In this document: piece by piece, positions 29,011 through 38,333 of the stretch
Layout of the letters: each line of letters opens with the position of its first letter
Numbering within the stretch: position 1 is the stretch's first letter
Origin: Vagococcus teuberi
GTDB lineage: Bacteria; Bacillota; Bacilli; Lactobacillales; Vagococcaceae
Assembly (NCBI RefSeq): GCF_001870205.1
Contig: NZ_CP017267.1
Span: 1,166,501 to 1,230,500 of the forward strand
DNA length: 64,000 nucleotides
Direction: 5' to 3'
The notes under the pieces: generated by a model
Told to the model about the DNA's origin: nothing
Database searches by the model: none
What the model saw: only the letters and a program-made list of their open reading frames with translations
Translations under genes and position numbers: made by a program

Positions 29011-29436
29011 CTAAAATTCTTCTTCTTTAACTTGTAATTCATTTTTTAAAATGTTATTACAAAATTGAATGGATACTTTACTATTTGATAATGCTTCATT
29101 TATGCAGTCTTCTAATGAGTGAACAAATTCAATTTGTGTGACCAATTCAACAAGAAAAGGGAGATTCATCCCTGCCACTAAAAAGAAATTTGAATTACGG
29201 ATATATTGCAAAAATTCATTATTCACACTACCGCCAAAGATATCTGTAACTACAATAATTTCTTTTTCTTGATTATTATTTATTATCTCACTTACTTCAC
29301 TAGCTAAATCAAATGACTCTTCTGTATAACAATCTAATGCTTCAATATTTGTTTGTTTACCACAAATCAGTTCTAAAGATGATAAAATACCTGAAGCAAA
29401 GGACCCATGAGATGCTAGAATAATTCTTCTTTCCAA
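29011..29436 (-). CDS. Mannose-family PTS, IIA component
   Basis: IIA accepts phosphate from HPr. The 141-residue protein has the phosphorylated histidine at position 10 in LASHGSFASGI, and the VVTDIFGGSVNNEF segment typical of IIA-man. Translation starts at TTG 29436 behind AAGGAGG. It is the first gene of the IIA-IIB-epimerase-IIC-IID-deglycase operon and lies 27 bases downstream of the -12 element of a sigma-54 promoter. Confidence 0.93.
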   Translation of the reverse strand: MERRIILASHGSFASGILSSLELICGKQTNIEALDCYTEESFDLASEVSEIINNNQEKEIIVVTDIFGGSVNNEFLQYIRNSNFFLVAGMNLPFLVELVTQIEFVHSLEDCINEALSNSKVSIQFCNNILKNELQVKEEEF

Positions 29437-29452
29437 TGTTCCACCTCCTTAC

Positions 29453-29503
29453 ATAAAAATAAAAGCAAATAGCATGCCAAAAATAATCGGCAAACTATTT
29501 GCT
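29453..29503 (-). terminator. Terminator of the LevR-type regulator, overlapping the sigma-54 promoter
   Basis: On the minus strand AGCAAATAG (29495-29503) pairs with CTATTTGCT (29464-29472), with an inner TGCC/GGCA stem, followed by TTTTATTTTT. It lies directly after the regulator's stop codon. Its 3' arm is also part of the -24/-12 promoter. Confidence 0.75.
29463..29481 (-). promoter_or_regulatory. Sigma-54 (-24/-12) promoter of the PTS/Amadori operon
   Basis: On the minus strand TTGGCATG-CTAT-TTGCT has GG at 29477-29478 and GC at 29465-29466, separated by exactly 10 bases, matching the sigma-54 consensus TGGCAC-N5-TTGCW closely. It is directly upstream of IIA, next to a gene for a sigma-54-dependent LevR-type activator. 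Enhancer sites would be expected about 100 bases upstream, inside the regulator gene; I could not identify them. Confidence 0.82.
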
Positions 29504-29505
29504 TT

Positions 29506-32277
29506 TTAAAAATCAGATTCAATCATTGATATATCAGATTTTTTGAAAATAATATCATAAACGTAGGCTACTTCTGAATTTGGTACATTGACACTATAAT
29601 CACTTTCTATGACACTAAAGGCTTTTTTAATCAAAGATAACTCTCTTTGATGACACTGAGCTAATTCATCATATTGACTATATGTTTCTATAGGAATATT
29701 TCTAATTAACCTTTCAATCAAACAACTAATATGAACATACAATGCTATTTTTACATTATTACCTAATAATAGATTAAAAAGAAACTCTATTTCTCTAAAG
29801 AAATCTTCTATTTCATGAATCACTTTATCCGTATCTAAAATTGTTACAGACTGAATCACCTTCTCTAAAGAAAATGAGCGAATAATTCGTTTATTGAACA
29901 AGTCTTTTTCTTCTTTCGTCATAACAGAGGATAAACCATCCATCAATCGATTTGTATCTTGACCTGAGATCAATTCCTCAAGTGAGACATACATTAAATT
30001 TTCTATGTTTGGATTTTCTGTTCCTACAATACCTAAGACATCGTAGACTGAAAAAATAGTGTCGTCTTTTTTGTTTACATGTAAGGATTCATAGGAATAA
30101 GGCATAATCTTCAAGTCGCATGATACTGGTAAGCTCTTTTCTAATAGTTGATTAATTTGTCTAGCTGTACCTATACCCGTTTGACATACAGTTAAAAGTA
30201 CTTTTTTTCTATTTTCTTGAGGATAGATAATTTCCCAATCTAATTTTGCTGAATCAACAGATTGTTCAATCATTTCCTCAAAAGGTAATTTTTTCTGTAT
30301 ATTTTCTCCTATAGACAACGCTAATGGTGTACTAACATTATTGACCACAATAATAGGTGTCTCAATTTGCTTGGGGAAAAACTGATATAGTTCCCTTAAT
30401 GATCCCATGTCAACAAGAATAATCAATCCGTTTGATAACTCATTTTGCGTGCAATAGTTTATAATTTCTTCTGAAATTTGTTTCGTAGTAGTTTCAAGAG
30501 GCATGTCAAATGCTTCAAAAATTTCTTTCTCCAACAAACGATTCACAACATTTGAAATACTACTTGCTGTTGCATAACCGTGAGCAACTATAATCGCTTT
30601 AGGTATTCCTTGTTCTTTTTTCCAATCAATTTTTTTAAAATATAGTGTTAAAATAATATAATCCATTAAAGCAATATCTAAATCGATAAGAGGCTGACAA
30701 ATATTTAGAATGCGACTAACATAATGATAACTGTCAGGGTATAAAGATTTAATTTCTTGATTAAGATGAGCAATACTTTTCGATAATTCATCATTTTCTG
30801 GATACCATTTTGTTGAACCTCGTTGTAATAAATAGTAACTTAAAGCGTATACACTGTTGCCGTTAAATTGGATGCCATAAGCTGTTCTCATTTGACGAAA
30901 TGTTTCTCTAATATATTGTGTAACATATACTAGTAACTCATACTGTGAATAACGTTGTTTTGAAAAAAACAATTCATCAAACAATTTATTTATATGTTTC
31001 TTTATCTCTTCTTCACAAATTGATAAATCTTGATGATTTTCACGATAAATTAAAAGTACTTTTTCAAACGTCTCAATAACACCTTTTTGAGTTAATTGAT
31101 TTATTTTTATCATTTGTTGCAAAGTAGTATCTGACTTAATTAATATCTTGTTTTCATCAATATTATAAACTAATTGCTCTGTATCCCTTAACAAATAACT
31201 TGGTAAGTAATGTATAGAAATATTAACAACTTGCTCTGATTTTTGTTCCATAAATGCTTTTGCAACTGTTACTTTAACGCAATTTTTCAACTCACCTATA
31301 TTCCCTTTAAAGTGATTTCCAGCTAAAAGATTTATTACTTGAGACGAAATACTAATATCTTTTTGAATAATATGTCTTTCTGAGATAAAAAAAGAATAGA
31401 TTAATTCGATTCGTTCATTTCGGCTTCTTTCTTTAATGGATGGTAAAGTTATTTGAATAGGAATTCGTCGTATAAAGGTTGTTAAAAAATTACTTTCAAG
31501 ATCTTCTGTAGTAGCAAAAAATAATCGTGTATTTATATGGAGCGGGTGGCTATTATCACCTACTCTATATATAATATGCTGATCTAAATATGTGAATAGT
31601 TTTTCTTGCGCTTCAGCATTTAATCGATGAACCTCATCCAAAAATAATATTCCCTCGTTTGCTGATTCAAATATTCCTTGTTGCGTTTCATTAGCTCCTG
31701 TAAATGCCCCTTTAACATAGCCAAATAAATTACTTGTTAGAAGTTCTGGATTATTCGCATATTGAGCACAATTCAATGTAATAAACGGTGCATCTTCTTT
31801 AAGAATATCATTTTCAATACAATATTCATAAACCAATTTGACCAGATAACTTTTCCCAGTACCACTCTCTCCTGTAATAAGAACAGGTAAGCCATTATTA
31901 GGATAAGCTAATGACATTTTTATTTGGTCTATCGCTCTATTTAGGCTTTGATTATGTCCAATCATTAATGAAAAGAAATCTCTCTCTTTTTTAAAATAAG
32001 GCTTCTCATTTAATATCTCTTGAAAAGAAGAATAAACATTCTTCTTCAGCTTAAAATTTTCTTCTTCAAATGTTTTTTTACTCAAATAAAAAACTGGTCT
32101 AGAGTTAACTTTGATAAGTTTTCCCTCTGAAGTTAATTGATTTAGATAGTGACTGATTGTATTTCTTTTCACATTAAATATTTCAGCAATTTTTGATGCA
32201 GTGAATACATCACTTACATAATCAAAACTAAAAAATGAGGTTTGATTATCTAAATAAGCTATTATTTTTTTTTTCAT
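29506..32277 (-). CDS. LevR-family sigma-54-dependent PTS operon activator
   Basis: The 923-residue regulator has, in order: an N-terminal winged helix (about 1-75); an AAA+ sigma-54 activation domain with Walker A GESGTGKS near 130 and the sigma-54-contacting GAFTGA loop; a first PRD (about 430-530); an EIIA-man-like domain with AHG histidine near 560; an EIIB-like domain with TVCQTGIGTARQ near 690; and a C-terminal PRD with VHISCLIERL. PTS proteins phosphorylate such domains, so activity follows substrate flux and HPr state. I start at ATG 32277 behind GGGAGG rather than the TTG at 32292. Confidence 0.92.
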   Translation of the reverse strand: MKKKIIAYLDNQTSFFSFDYVSDVFTASKIAEIFNVKRNTISHYLNQLTSEGKLIKVNSRPVFYLSKKTFEEENFKLKKNVYSSFQEILNEKPYFKKERDFFSLMIGHNQSLNRAIDQIKMSLAYPNNGLPVLITGESGTGKSYLVKLVYEYCIENDILKEDAPFITLNCAQYANNPELLTSNLFGYVKGAFTGANETQQGIFESANEGILFLDEVHRLNAEAQEKLFTYLDQHIIYRVGDNSHPLHINTRLFFATTEDLESNFLTTFIRRIPIQITLPSIKERSRNERIELIYSFFISERHIIQKDISISSQVINLLAGNHFKGNIGELKNCVKVTVAKAFMEQKSEQVVNISIHYLPSYLLRDTEQLVYNIDENKILIKSDTTLQQMIKINQLTQKGVIETFEKVLLIYRENHQDLSICEEEIKKHINKLFDELFFSKQRYSQYELLVYVTQYIRETFRQMRTAYGIQFNGNSVYALSYYLLQRGSTKWYPENDELSKSIAHLNQEIKSLYPDSYHYVSRILNICQPLIDLDIALMDYIILTLYFKKIDWKKEQGIPKAIIVAHGYATASSISNVVNRLLEKEIFEAFDMPLETTTKQISEEIINYCTQNELSNGLIILVDMGSLRELYQFFPKQIETPIIVVNNVSTPLALSIGENIQKKLPFEEMIEQSVDSAKLDWEIIYPQENRKKVLLTVCQTGIGTARQINQLLEKSLPVSCDLKIMPYSYESLHVNKKDDTIFSVYDVLGIVGTENPNIENLMYVSLEELISGQDTNRLMDGLSSVMTKEEKDLFNKRIIRSFSLEKVIQSVTILDTDKVIHEIEDFFREIEFLFNLLLGNNVKIALYVHISCLIERLIRNIPIETYSQYDELAQCHQRELSLIKKAFSVIESDYSVNVPNSEVAYVYDIIFKKSDISMIESDF

Positions 32278-32308
32278 CAGCTTACCTCCCAAGAATAATC
32301 ATACAATA

Positions 32309-32350
32309 AAAAAGTATAGAAATCAGTTTAAAATAACTAATCTCTATACT
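32309..32350 (-). terminator. Terminator after cshB
   Basis: AGTATAGA-ATTAGT...ACTGAT-TCTATACT is a long stem followed on the minus strand by TTTTTTATT. The levR-type gene starts only about 35 bases further on, so its promoter must overlap this hairpin or lie upstream in cshB. Confidence 0.85.
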
Positions 32351-32359
32351 AAACCTACA

Positions 32360-33706
32360 TTAAAAATCTTGTTTTCTTGCTTTACGTTTGCTTCTATTTG
32401 ATTGACGTTGCTCGATTTTACGTTTTTGTTTTTGATCATCGGCAATTGCGTAACGAATTTTTTTCTTGTAACCTGGTTTGACTTTTTTCTTCTGTTTTTT
32501 CACCATACCAATCATCGTTGGGTCTAATTGTTTTTGCGTACGTGAACGTTGCTCACGACGATTTCGATCATAATGATCCACAATTTCCCCTTTTTTGATG
32601 GTTTTTGGTTCAAATCGAATGCCAAGTTTTTCTAATTCAGCAAGTGCCGCTTCATCTTTTGGCTCATATAATGTGATCGCAATACCTGGAAGTCCATTAC
32701 GACCAGTACGGCCCACGCGGTGAATAAAGAATTCTAGATCTTTTGGAATTTCCGCATTAATCACATGAGAAACGCCTTCAATATCAATCCCTCTAGCAGC
32801 TAAATCTGTCGCCACGACAAATTGATAATCTAAGTTTTGAATGCTTTTCATCACACGTTTACGTTCACGTGGTGGAATATCCCCATGAATCTTCGCTACT
32901 TTCAAGCCTTTTTCTTTTAAGAAATCTGTGATTTCATCGACTTTTTGTTTCGTGTTCGCAAATACCATCGCTAAAAACGGGTGGCCAATCGTTAATAAAT
33001 CATACACGACTTGCTCCACGTCTTTACTTTTTGTCGAGATAACCCAGTTGTCAATCGTATCAGAAATAACAGACGTGGGTTTGATATGTTTAACAACAGG
33101 ATTGTCCATGTATTTTTTCAAAAATGGTTTTAATTTCACTGGAATTGTCGCTGAGAAGACTAACATTTGTAAATTACCAGGTAATGTTGCGGCAATTTTA
33201 TCGACATCTTCTAAAAATCCCATGTCAAGTGTCATATCCGCTTCATCCACGACAAAAGCAAATGCTGTATGTGTTTTTAGTGCACCACTTTCGATTAAAT
33301 CTAAAATACGACCAGGCGTTCCAATCACTAAATGTGGTTGTTGGTTTGCTAACTTGTCCATTTGACGTTTTTTATCTGTTCCACCAACATAGTTGCTCAC
33401 ACGTAACTCATCATCATAGTGGCCAGCCAATTGATTGGCTGCTTGATAGATTTGTTCTGCTAACTCACGACTTGGTGCTGTGATAATGACTTGAACTTCT
33501 TCTTTTTTGGTATCTATTTTATTCATCAGTGGTAATAAAAACGTGTGTGTCTTTCCTGAACCTGTCTGTGATTGTCCAACAACACTTTTTCCTTTATTTA
33601 TCACTGGAATCAATGTCTCTTGCACTTCTGTTGCTTCTTTAAATCCTATTTCGTCTAATGCTTGGATTAAGTTATCGTTTAATCCGAATTGGTTAAATTT
33701 TGTCAT
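32360..33706 (-). CDS. cshB: DEAD-box RNA helicase, CshB-like
   Basis: This is a cytoplasmic ATP-dependent RNA helicase, of the type linked to cold adaptation and ribosome assembly. The 448-residue product has the Q motif, Walker A SQTGSGKT, motif Ia PSRELAEQ, DEAD as DEADMTLDMGF, SAT, and C-terminal helicase motifs ATDLAARGID and HRVGRTGR. A basic Lys/Arg-rich tail follows. The ATG at 33706 follows AAGGAAGGTG; a GTG at 33715 lies in that ribosome site. Confidence 0.93.
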   Translation of the reverse strand: MTKFNQFGLNDNLIQALDEIGFKEATEVQETLIPVINKGKSVVGQSQTGSGKTHTFLLPLMNKIDTKKEEVQVIITAPSRELAEQIYQAANQLAGHYDDELRVSNYVGGTDKKRQMDKLANQQPHLVIGTPGRILDLIESGALKTHTAFAFVVDEADMTLDMGFLEDVDKIAATLPGNLQMLVFSATIPVKLKPFLKKYMDNPVVKHIKPTSVISDTIDNWVISTKSKDVEQVVYDLLTIGHPFLAMVFANTKQKVDEITDFLKEKGLKVAKIHGDIPPRERKRVMKSIQNLDYQFVVATDLAARGIDIEGVSHVINAEIPKDLEFFIHRVGRTGRNGLPGIAITLYEPKDEAALAELEKLGIRFEPKTIKKGEIVDHYDRNRREQRSRTQKQLDPTMIGMVKKQKKKVKPGYKKKIRYAIADDQKQKRKIEQRQSNRSKRKARKQDF

Positions 33707-33754
33707 TGTATTCACCTTCCTTTACGTTCCTTTGGCATTATAGCACAGTTTCAA

Positions 33755-34696
33755 CTAAAAAAATAATGTTAAAATGACGAATATAAAGGCAGTATATAAA
33801 ATAATGGAATAAGTTAATGATGTTGTCGCAAATTCCGCGTCTGCTCCGTAACCTTTTGCTAAAATGGGCAACGCATTTTGAACTGGCATGGCAGATTGTA
33901 AAATAAAGACTTTTAACATCAAACTAGGCACAGGAATAATAAAAGATAATCCATATACCACAAGCGGTGAAATAATATAGCGACCAAGCATCACACCTGC
34001 GACATCTTTATCCATTTTTAAATTTTTAAATCCTGTTTGATAAATGATAATGCCAATCACAAAAAGAGACAGAGCGGTTGTCATCCCACCAACATAAGAA
34101 GAAAAATCAATCATCGGTTTTGGTACAGCCATATCTGTCAACATCCATAAAATTCCAACAAAAAACCCTAAAATAGCGGGTGACAATAATTGCTTCAATA
34201 ATTTTTCAAAACTAAAATTGGCTTTTTCTAAACGGTTATTTGGGTTATCTCGACTAATCAACATAATACCAACTGTAAAGAAAAACGTGGTATTACAAAT
34301 ATAGTAAAGCAACGCATAGGGAATCGCTTTTTCACCAAAAATAGCCATATTGACAGGTAATCCCATAAAAATAGTATTAGCCGCCGTAAACATGGTGCGA
34401 AACGATCCCTTACGCGTATCTGGTACACGTGTAAAACGAGAATACACCATACTAATCAAAAACGTCACAATAATCGAGACAAATGGTAATGCTAATCCTG
34501 TGAATAGCTCTAAAAATTCTGCTCGAGTAAATTTTTGTGTCATATTTAAAAACATACTTAAAGGCAACGTGATATTTAACACTAATTTTGAAAATACATT
34601 AGCGATATGATTATCAAACCATTGTTTTTTAGTCAGCATATAGCCTAAAAAGATAATCGCAAATACCACTAAAATATTTAAATACGCCGTAATCAT
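33755..34696 (-). CDS. AEC-family transporter (auxin efflux carrier type)
   Basis: The 313-residue membrane protein has about ten helices, with the AEC-family features FAIIFLGYMLTKKQWF at the start, the NTIFMGLPVNMAIFGEKA segment near residue 115 and the C-terminal ALPILAKGYGADAEFATTS. Bacterial members export or import small organic acids such as malate. The gene abuts the alr stop codon, so it is probably co-transcribed with alanine racemase. Whether it moves an alanine-related compound is only a guess from that linkage. Confidence 0.83.
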   Translation of the reverse strand: MITAYLNILVVFAIIFLGYMLTKKQWFDNHIANVFSKLVLNITLPLSMFLNMTQKFTRAEFLELFTGLALPFVSIIVTFLISMVYSRFTRVPDTRKGSFRTMFTAANTIFMGLPVNMAIFGEKAIPYALLYYICNTTFFFTVGIMLISRDNPNNRLEKANFSFEKLLKQLLSPAILGFFVGILWMLTDMAVPKPMIDFSSYVGGMTTALSLFVIGIIIYQTGFKNLKMDKDVAGVMLGRYIISPLVVYGLSFIIPVPSLMLKVFILQSAMPVQNALPILAKGYGADAEFATTSLTYSIILYTAFIFVILTLFF

Positions 34697-35836
34697 CTAA
34701 TTGTTTATCCTTTCATTTAGATAATAACGTGGCAATCGATCCGTTAAGCCACACACGATTTCATAATTAATCGTGCCAATAAATTCTGCGGCATCATCTA
34801 ACGTATTTTCTAGTGTGCCATTTTTGCCAAAAATCGTCACCGGTGTGCCAACATCATAACGTTTAGGCAGACGAATCATGCATTGATCCATACACACTCG
34901 TCCCACTATTTCAGCATATTCTCCATCAATAATCACCTTATAACCTTGGAATTGTCGAATCAATCCATCCGCATAACCAATGGGAAGTGTGCCAATCCAT
35001 TCTTCCTTTTCAGCAGTATAAGTCGCACCATACCCAATTTTTTCTCCGGCAGACACTTGTTTAACATGGATTAGCTCGGTTGTAAGAGACAACGCTGGTT
35101 TTAACTCATAAGGCAGATCAAGGGCTTTCCCTGAAGGATTTAAGCCATATAATGCATCACCAAAACGAATCAAATTACTATTCCACGCATCATGCCATAA
35201 AGCTGTCGCCGAGTTTGATGTGTGAATGTAGCGAATCTCTAGATCAGAGAAAATATCCATTGCACGAGTAAATCGTTGTTGTTGCAATTCAAAATACGTG
35301 GTGTCTTTTGTATCTGCACTAGAAAAATGCGTGAAAATACCATCTAACGTCATGTAATTGGATAAAACAAATAATTCTTTTGATTGAACCATTTCATCTT
35401 CATCTCTTAATCCAATGCGTCCCATCCCTGTATCAATTTTTAAATGCACACTTAATGGATTCATCATAGGCTTTTCTGCTAGAGTCTCTTCAACTTGTTT
35501 TAGCCATTCAAGTGAAGGTGCAGTTAAAGAAATGCTTTGTGAGATAGCTAAATCGATATAGTTCGGCGACACATAACTCAATACTAAAATTGGTAACGTG
35601 ATGCCGGCTTCTCTTAATTCCAGTGCTTCATCTAAATTAGACACACAAAAACCTGTTGCACCGGCTTTTTCGGCTGCTTGCGCGACTTTGATTGCACCAT
35701 GACCGTATGCATTGGCTTTAACGACTGCAAATAAGACTTGCTCATCATTCAATCGAGCTAATTCTTGTTTAACATTGTATTCAATGGCAGATAAATCCAC
35801 CACAACTTTACTTGGTCTATGTGTACTTTCTATCAT
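34697..35836 (-). CDS. alr: Alanine racemase
   Basis: Alr converts L- to D-alanine for peptidoglycan and teichoic acid. The 379-residue fold-type III PLP enzyme has the PLP lysine in AVVKANAYGHGAIKVA near residue 40 and the catalytic tyrosine in GYGATYTAEKEEWIGTLPIGYADG near residue 270. It is directly followed by the AEC transporter gene. The upstream degV gene is separated by a palindromic terminator. Confidence 0.96.
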   Translation of the reverse strand: MIESTHRPSKVVVDLSAIEYNVKQELARLNDEQVLFAVVKANAYGHGAIKVAQAAEKAGATGFCVSNLDEALELREAGITLPILVLSYVSPNYIDLAISQSISLTAPSLEWLKQVEETLAEKPMMNPLSVHLKIDTGMGRIGLRDEDEMVQSKELFVLSNYMTLDGIFTHFSSADTKDTTYFELQQQRFTRAMDIFSDLEIRYIHTSNSATALWHDAWNSNLIRFGDALYGLNPSGKALDLPYELKPALSLTTELIHVKQVSAGEKIGYGATYTAEKEEWIGTLPIGYADGLIRQFQGYKVIIDGEYAEIVGRVCMDQCMIRLPKRYDVGTPVTIFGKNGTLENTLDDAAEFIGTINYEIVCGLTDRLPRYYLNERINN

Positions 35837-35869
35837 GTTACGTCACTCTTTTCTCTGAAATTTATTAAA

Positions 35870-35893
35870 AAAGAAGGATAATTTAAATTATCC
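35870..35893 (-). terminator. Palindromic terminator between degV and alr
   Basis: GGATAATTT-AAATTATCC (35876-35893) is a perfect 18-base palindrome followed on the minus strand by TTCTTTTTT. Confidence 0.65.
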
Positions 35894-35906
35894 TCCTACC
35901 ATGTCA

Positions 35907-36761
35907 CTATTTTTTAGGAATAACACCTATCCCGATTGATTTTTCACCAAGATGTGTTCCAATAACTGGACCGAAATCACATAAAATGACTTTTAATTGG
36001 CTATCTCTTTTTAGCATGTCTTCTTTTACGTGTTCTGCTACCTCTATGTTATTGCAATGGATCACATAAAACAGACTATCATGTGGTTTACTTGGCACTT
36101 CCTCAAGCACAATATCAATCACGCGAGACAAGGCTTTTTTCTGAGAACGAATTTTTTCTGATAAAATAATGTCACCGTCTTGGAAACGTAAAATAGGTTT
36201 GATTTTTAATAAGGTTCCAATAATTGCTGCCCCATTTTTTAACCGTCCACCACGAACTAAGTGATTTAAATCATCCACGACAATATACCCTTCTGCAAAT
36301 CGTCTCATTTCTTCTAAATGTTGAATAATCTCTTTAGGGTTTGCTTCCTTATGTTCAGTCATCTCCAAAGCGACTTCAACCATTCGACCCATTGGACCAC
36401 TTGTGATATAAGAATCAAATGGATAAATATCGATGTCAGAAAAATCTTTTGAAATACCATTTAATGTCGTAATAAATCCAGATATCCCAGTTGATAAATG
36501 AATACTAATTACTGCATCATATCCTGACTTAGCTAATGTTTCGTAAAGTTCATAAACTTCACCCAGTGCAGGTTGGCTAGTTTTAGGAAATTCTTTGGCT
36601 ACTTTTAATTTTTCATAAAATGCTTCGTCTGTAATATCAATTCCTTCTTGATAAACGACATCATCAATAATTAATGGAACAGATAAAACAAATAAATTTT
36701 CATGATCTAGGTACTGCTCTTGTATATAAGCGGTGCTATCCGTCACTATTGCAATCTTCAT
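35907..36761 (-). CDS. DegV family fatty-acid-binding protein
   Basis: DegV/FakB proteins bind fatty acids; some present them to the FakA kinase for phospholipid synthesis. The 284-residue protein begins KIAIVTDSTAYIQ and has the conserved SQPALGEVYELYE segment near residue 60. It also has IHLSTGISGFITT near 90 and a HLVRGGRLKNGAAIIG region near 163. No fakA gene is present in the window. Substrate chain type is not predictable. Confidence 0.9.
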   Translation of the reverse strand: MKIAIVTDSTAYIQEQYLDHENLFVLSVPLIIDDVVYQEGIDITDEAFYEKLKVAKEFPKTSQPALGEVYELYETLAKSGYDAVISIHLSTGISGFITTLNGISKDFSDIDIYPFDSYITSGPMGRMVEVALEMTEHKEANPKEIIQHLEEMRRFAEGYIVVDDLNHLVRGGRLKNGAAIIGTLLKIKPILRFQDGDIILSEKIRSQKKALSRVIDIVLEEVPSKPHDSLFYVIHCNNIEVAEHVKEDMLKRDSQLKVILCDFGPVIGTHLGEKSIGIGVIPKK

Positions 36762-36848
36762 TGTATTTCCTCAATTCTATTTACTACGCTAAGTTCACAA
36801 CTTACATTATAGGTTTCTTAGAGTTTAAAGTAAAGTCTGAACACTATT

Positions 36849-37895
36849 TTATTTACTGAAAAATTTCTGTATGGCTTGCTTATTCATTTCTTCATTGATT
36901 TCCAAGACACTTCCGGCGTAGTCATAGTAACCATTTTCCCACGAACCTTCGACTGGGACTGTTAGAATTTCGAGAGATTTATGTGAACTGAATAAATAAC
37001 TACTTCCAACCGACAGATAAGTAGACAATGGAACGTCGGTTTGTGTGTACCCAACAACTGCCCCAAGCATCTCTGGTAACTTCCAAGCATGAAGTGGACT
37101 TGTTGCTTGTTTGGTGATAGCACTCATGACTTGTTGCTGACGTCTCACGCGACCAAAGTCTCCTTCAGCATCTTTTCTAAAACGAGCATATTGCAAGGCT
37201 TCATGACCACTTAAATTAGTCTGCCCTTTTTTAATCACTGTTCCTTCAACTTCTAAATCTTTTTCAGCTGTAATTGGCAAGCCACGTGGTGCTAACACGT
37301 CAATAATTTTAGGAAACGAATCAAAATTAACGACCGCATAATATTGAATCGGAATACCAAAATTATTTTCAATCGTTTGTCTCACCATCTCTGGTCCACC
37401 ATACGAATATGCTGCATTAATTTTATTGTATTCAAGCCCATCTTGCGTCGGTATTCCAACAAACGTATCGCGCATGATTGACACAATTTGTGGTTGTTTG
37501 GTTTTTTTATTGTAATGTGCAATCATAATCGAATCCGAACGTCCTTGATCTTCGCCACGAGAATCACTACCCAATAATAAAATATTGACACTATCATTTT
37601 GACTCTTTTGACCCTTAAATGCTGTCATTTCAAATTCTTTGTTGTCTTTATCCATTTTCGCTGTGAAATACCCTTTAGCATATCCAACACCAGATAAACC
37701 AATTAACGCAACGAGTACGATTAACACCCAAAAGCCCCAAGATTTTTTCTTCTTTGGTTTCTTTTTCGGTGGAACGCCTTTACTTGTTGGTGGTTGTGCG
37801 TCACTAGGTTGTCGTCTGTCACTTTTTTTATCTTTTGTTTCATGTTTTTTTGCTTCTTCTTGTCTTCTTTTATCCATCCGAGACATGCCAGGCAT
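36849..37895 (-). CDS. LytR-CpsA-Psr (LCP) family wall-polymer ligase
   Basis: LCP proteins attach teichoic acids and other glycopolymers to peptidoglycan on the outer face of the membrane. The 348-residue protein has a long basic cytoplasmic N-terminus (Lys/Arg/Pro-rich, about 55 residues) and one membrane helix (WGFWVLIVLVALIGLSGVGY). The LCP domain has NILLLGSDSRGEDQGRSDSIM, SIMRDT, and LQYARFRKDAEGDFGRVRRQQQV, the arginines and aspartates that bind the lipid pyrophosphate. The ATG follows AAGGAGAG. Confidence 0.93.
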   Translation of the reverse strand: MPGMSRMDKRRQEEAKKHETKDKKSDRRQPSDAQPPTSKGVPPKKKPKKKKSWGFWVLIVLVALIGLSGVGYAKGYFTAKMDKDNKEFEMTAFKGQKSQNDSVNILLLGSDSRGEDQGRSDSIMIAHYNKKTKQPQIVSIMRDTFVGIPTQDGLEYNKINAAYSYGGPEMVRQTIENNFGIPIQYYAVVNFDSFPKIIDVLAPRGLPITAEKDLEVEGTVIKKGQTNLSGHEALQYARFRKDAEGDFGRVRRQQQVMSAITKQATSPLHAWKLPEMLGAVVGYTQTDVPLSTYLSVGSSYLFSSHKSLEILTVPVEGSWENGYYDYAGSVLEINEEMNKQAIQKFFSK

Positions 37896-37914
37896 AATAT
37901 TCTCTCCTTATCAT

Positions 37915-37956
37915 AAAGAAAAGATACCCTCTATCTAGTTGGTAGGATATCTTTCA
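37915..37956 (-). terminator. Terminator upstream of the LCP gene
   Basis: AAAGATA-CCT...AGG-TATCTTT forms a stem followed on the minus strand by TTTTCTTT. It would end the transcript of the 84-aa gene at 37997. Confidence 0.55.
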
Positions 37957-37996
37957 AGTTTCTTTCTTATACTTCTATTTGATTTTATTCTAAATT

Positions 37997-38251
37997 TTAA
38001 AAACCAAAGAAATCATTAAATTCAATTGTAATCACTTTGTCTAAACTAATCGTGATCGATTCGACAAAATGAGGTTGATTCATTAATTTTGCTGTGGCGT
38101 CGGTTAACTTAAAAATAATAGGTGAAAAATCACCAAACTGTGTCTTCAAACAAATAATTGAAACATATTCATCATTTGTCATTAAGGTAAAATGATCTGC
38201 ATACTTATTATCAAATACAATCTTCCAATCATGCATTGTGTGCCATGTCAT
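37997..38251 (-). CDS. Conserved-looking protein of unknown function, 84 aa
   Basis: The ATG follows GGAGGTAATTTAGT, a strong ribosome site. The 84-residue acidic protein shows alternating beta-like hydrophobic strands and no membrane segment, cysteine pair or catalytic motif. It sits alone between the efp terminator and its own terminator. I do not recognise a family. Confidence 0.6.
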   Translation of the reverse strand: MTWHTMHDWKIVFDNKYADHFTLMTNDEYVSIICLKTQFGDFSPIIFKLTDATAKLMNQPHFVESITISLDKVITIEFNDFFGF

Positions 38252-38285
38252 ACTAAATTACCTCCACTTTTTCATCTATTATAGC

Positions 38286-38325
38286 ACAAAAAAAATCAAC
38301 AGTCTGTTAGATTACAGTCTGCTGA
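38286..38325 (-). terminator. Terminator after efp
   Basis: ATCA-CAG-CTGT...ACAG-CTG-TGAT is followed on the minus strand by an eight-base T-run. Confidence 0.75.
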
Positions 38326-38333
38326 TTCATTGA

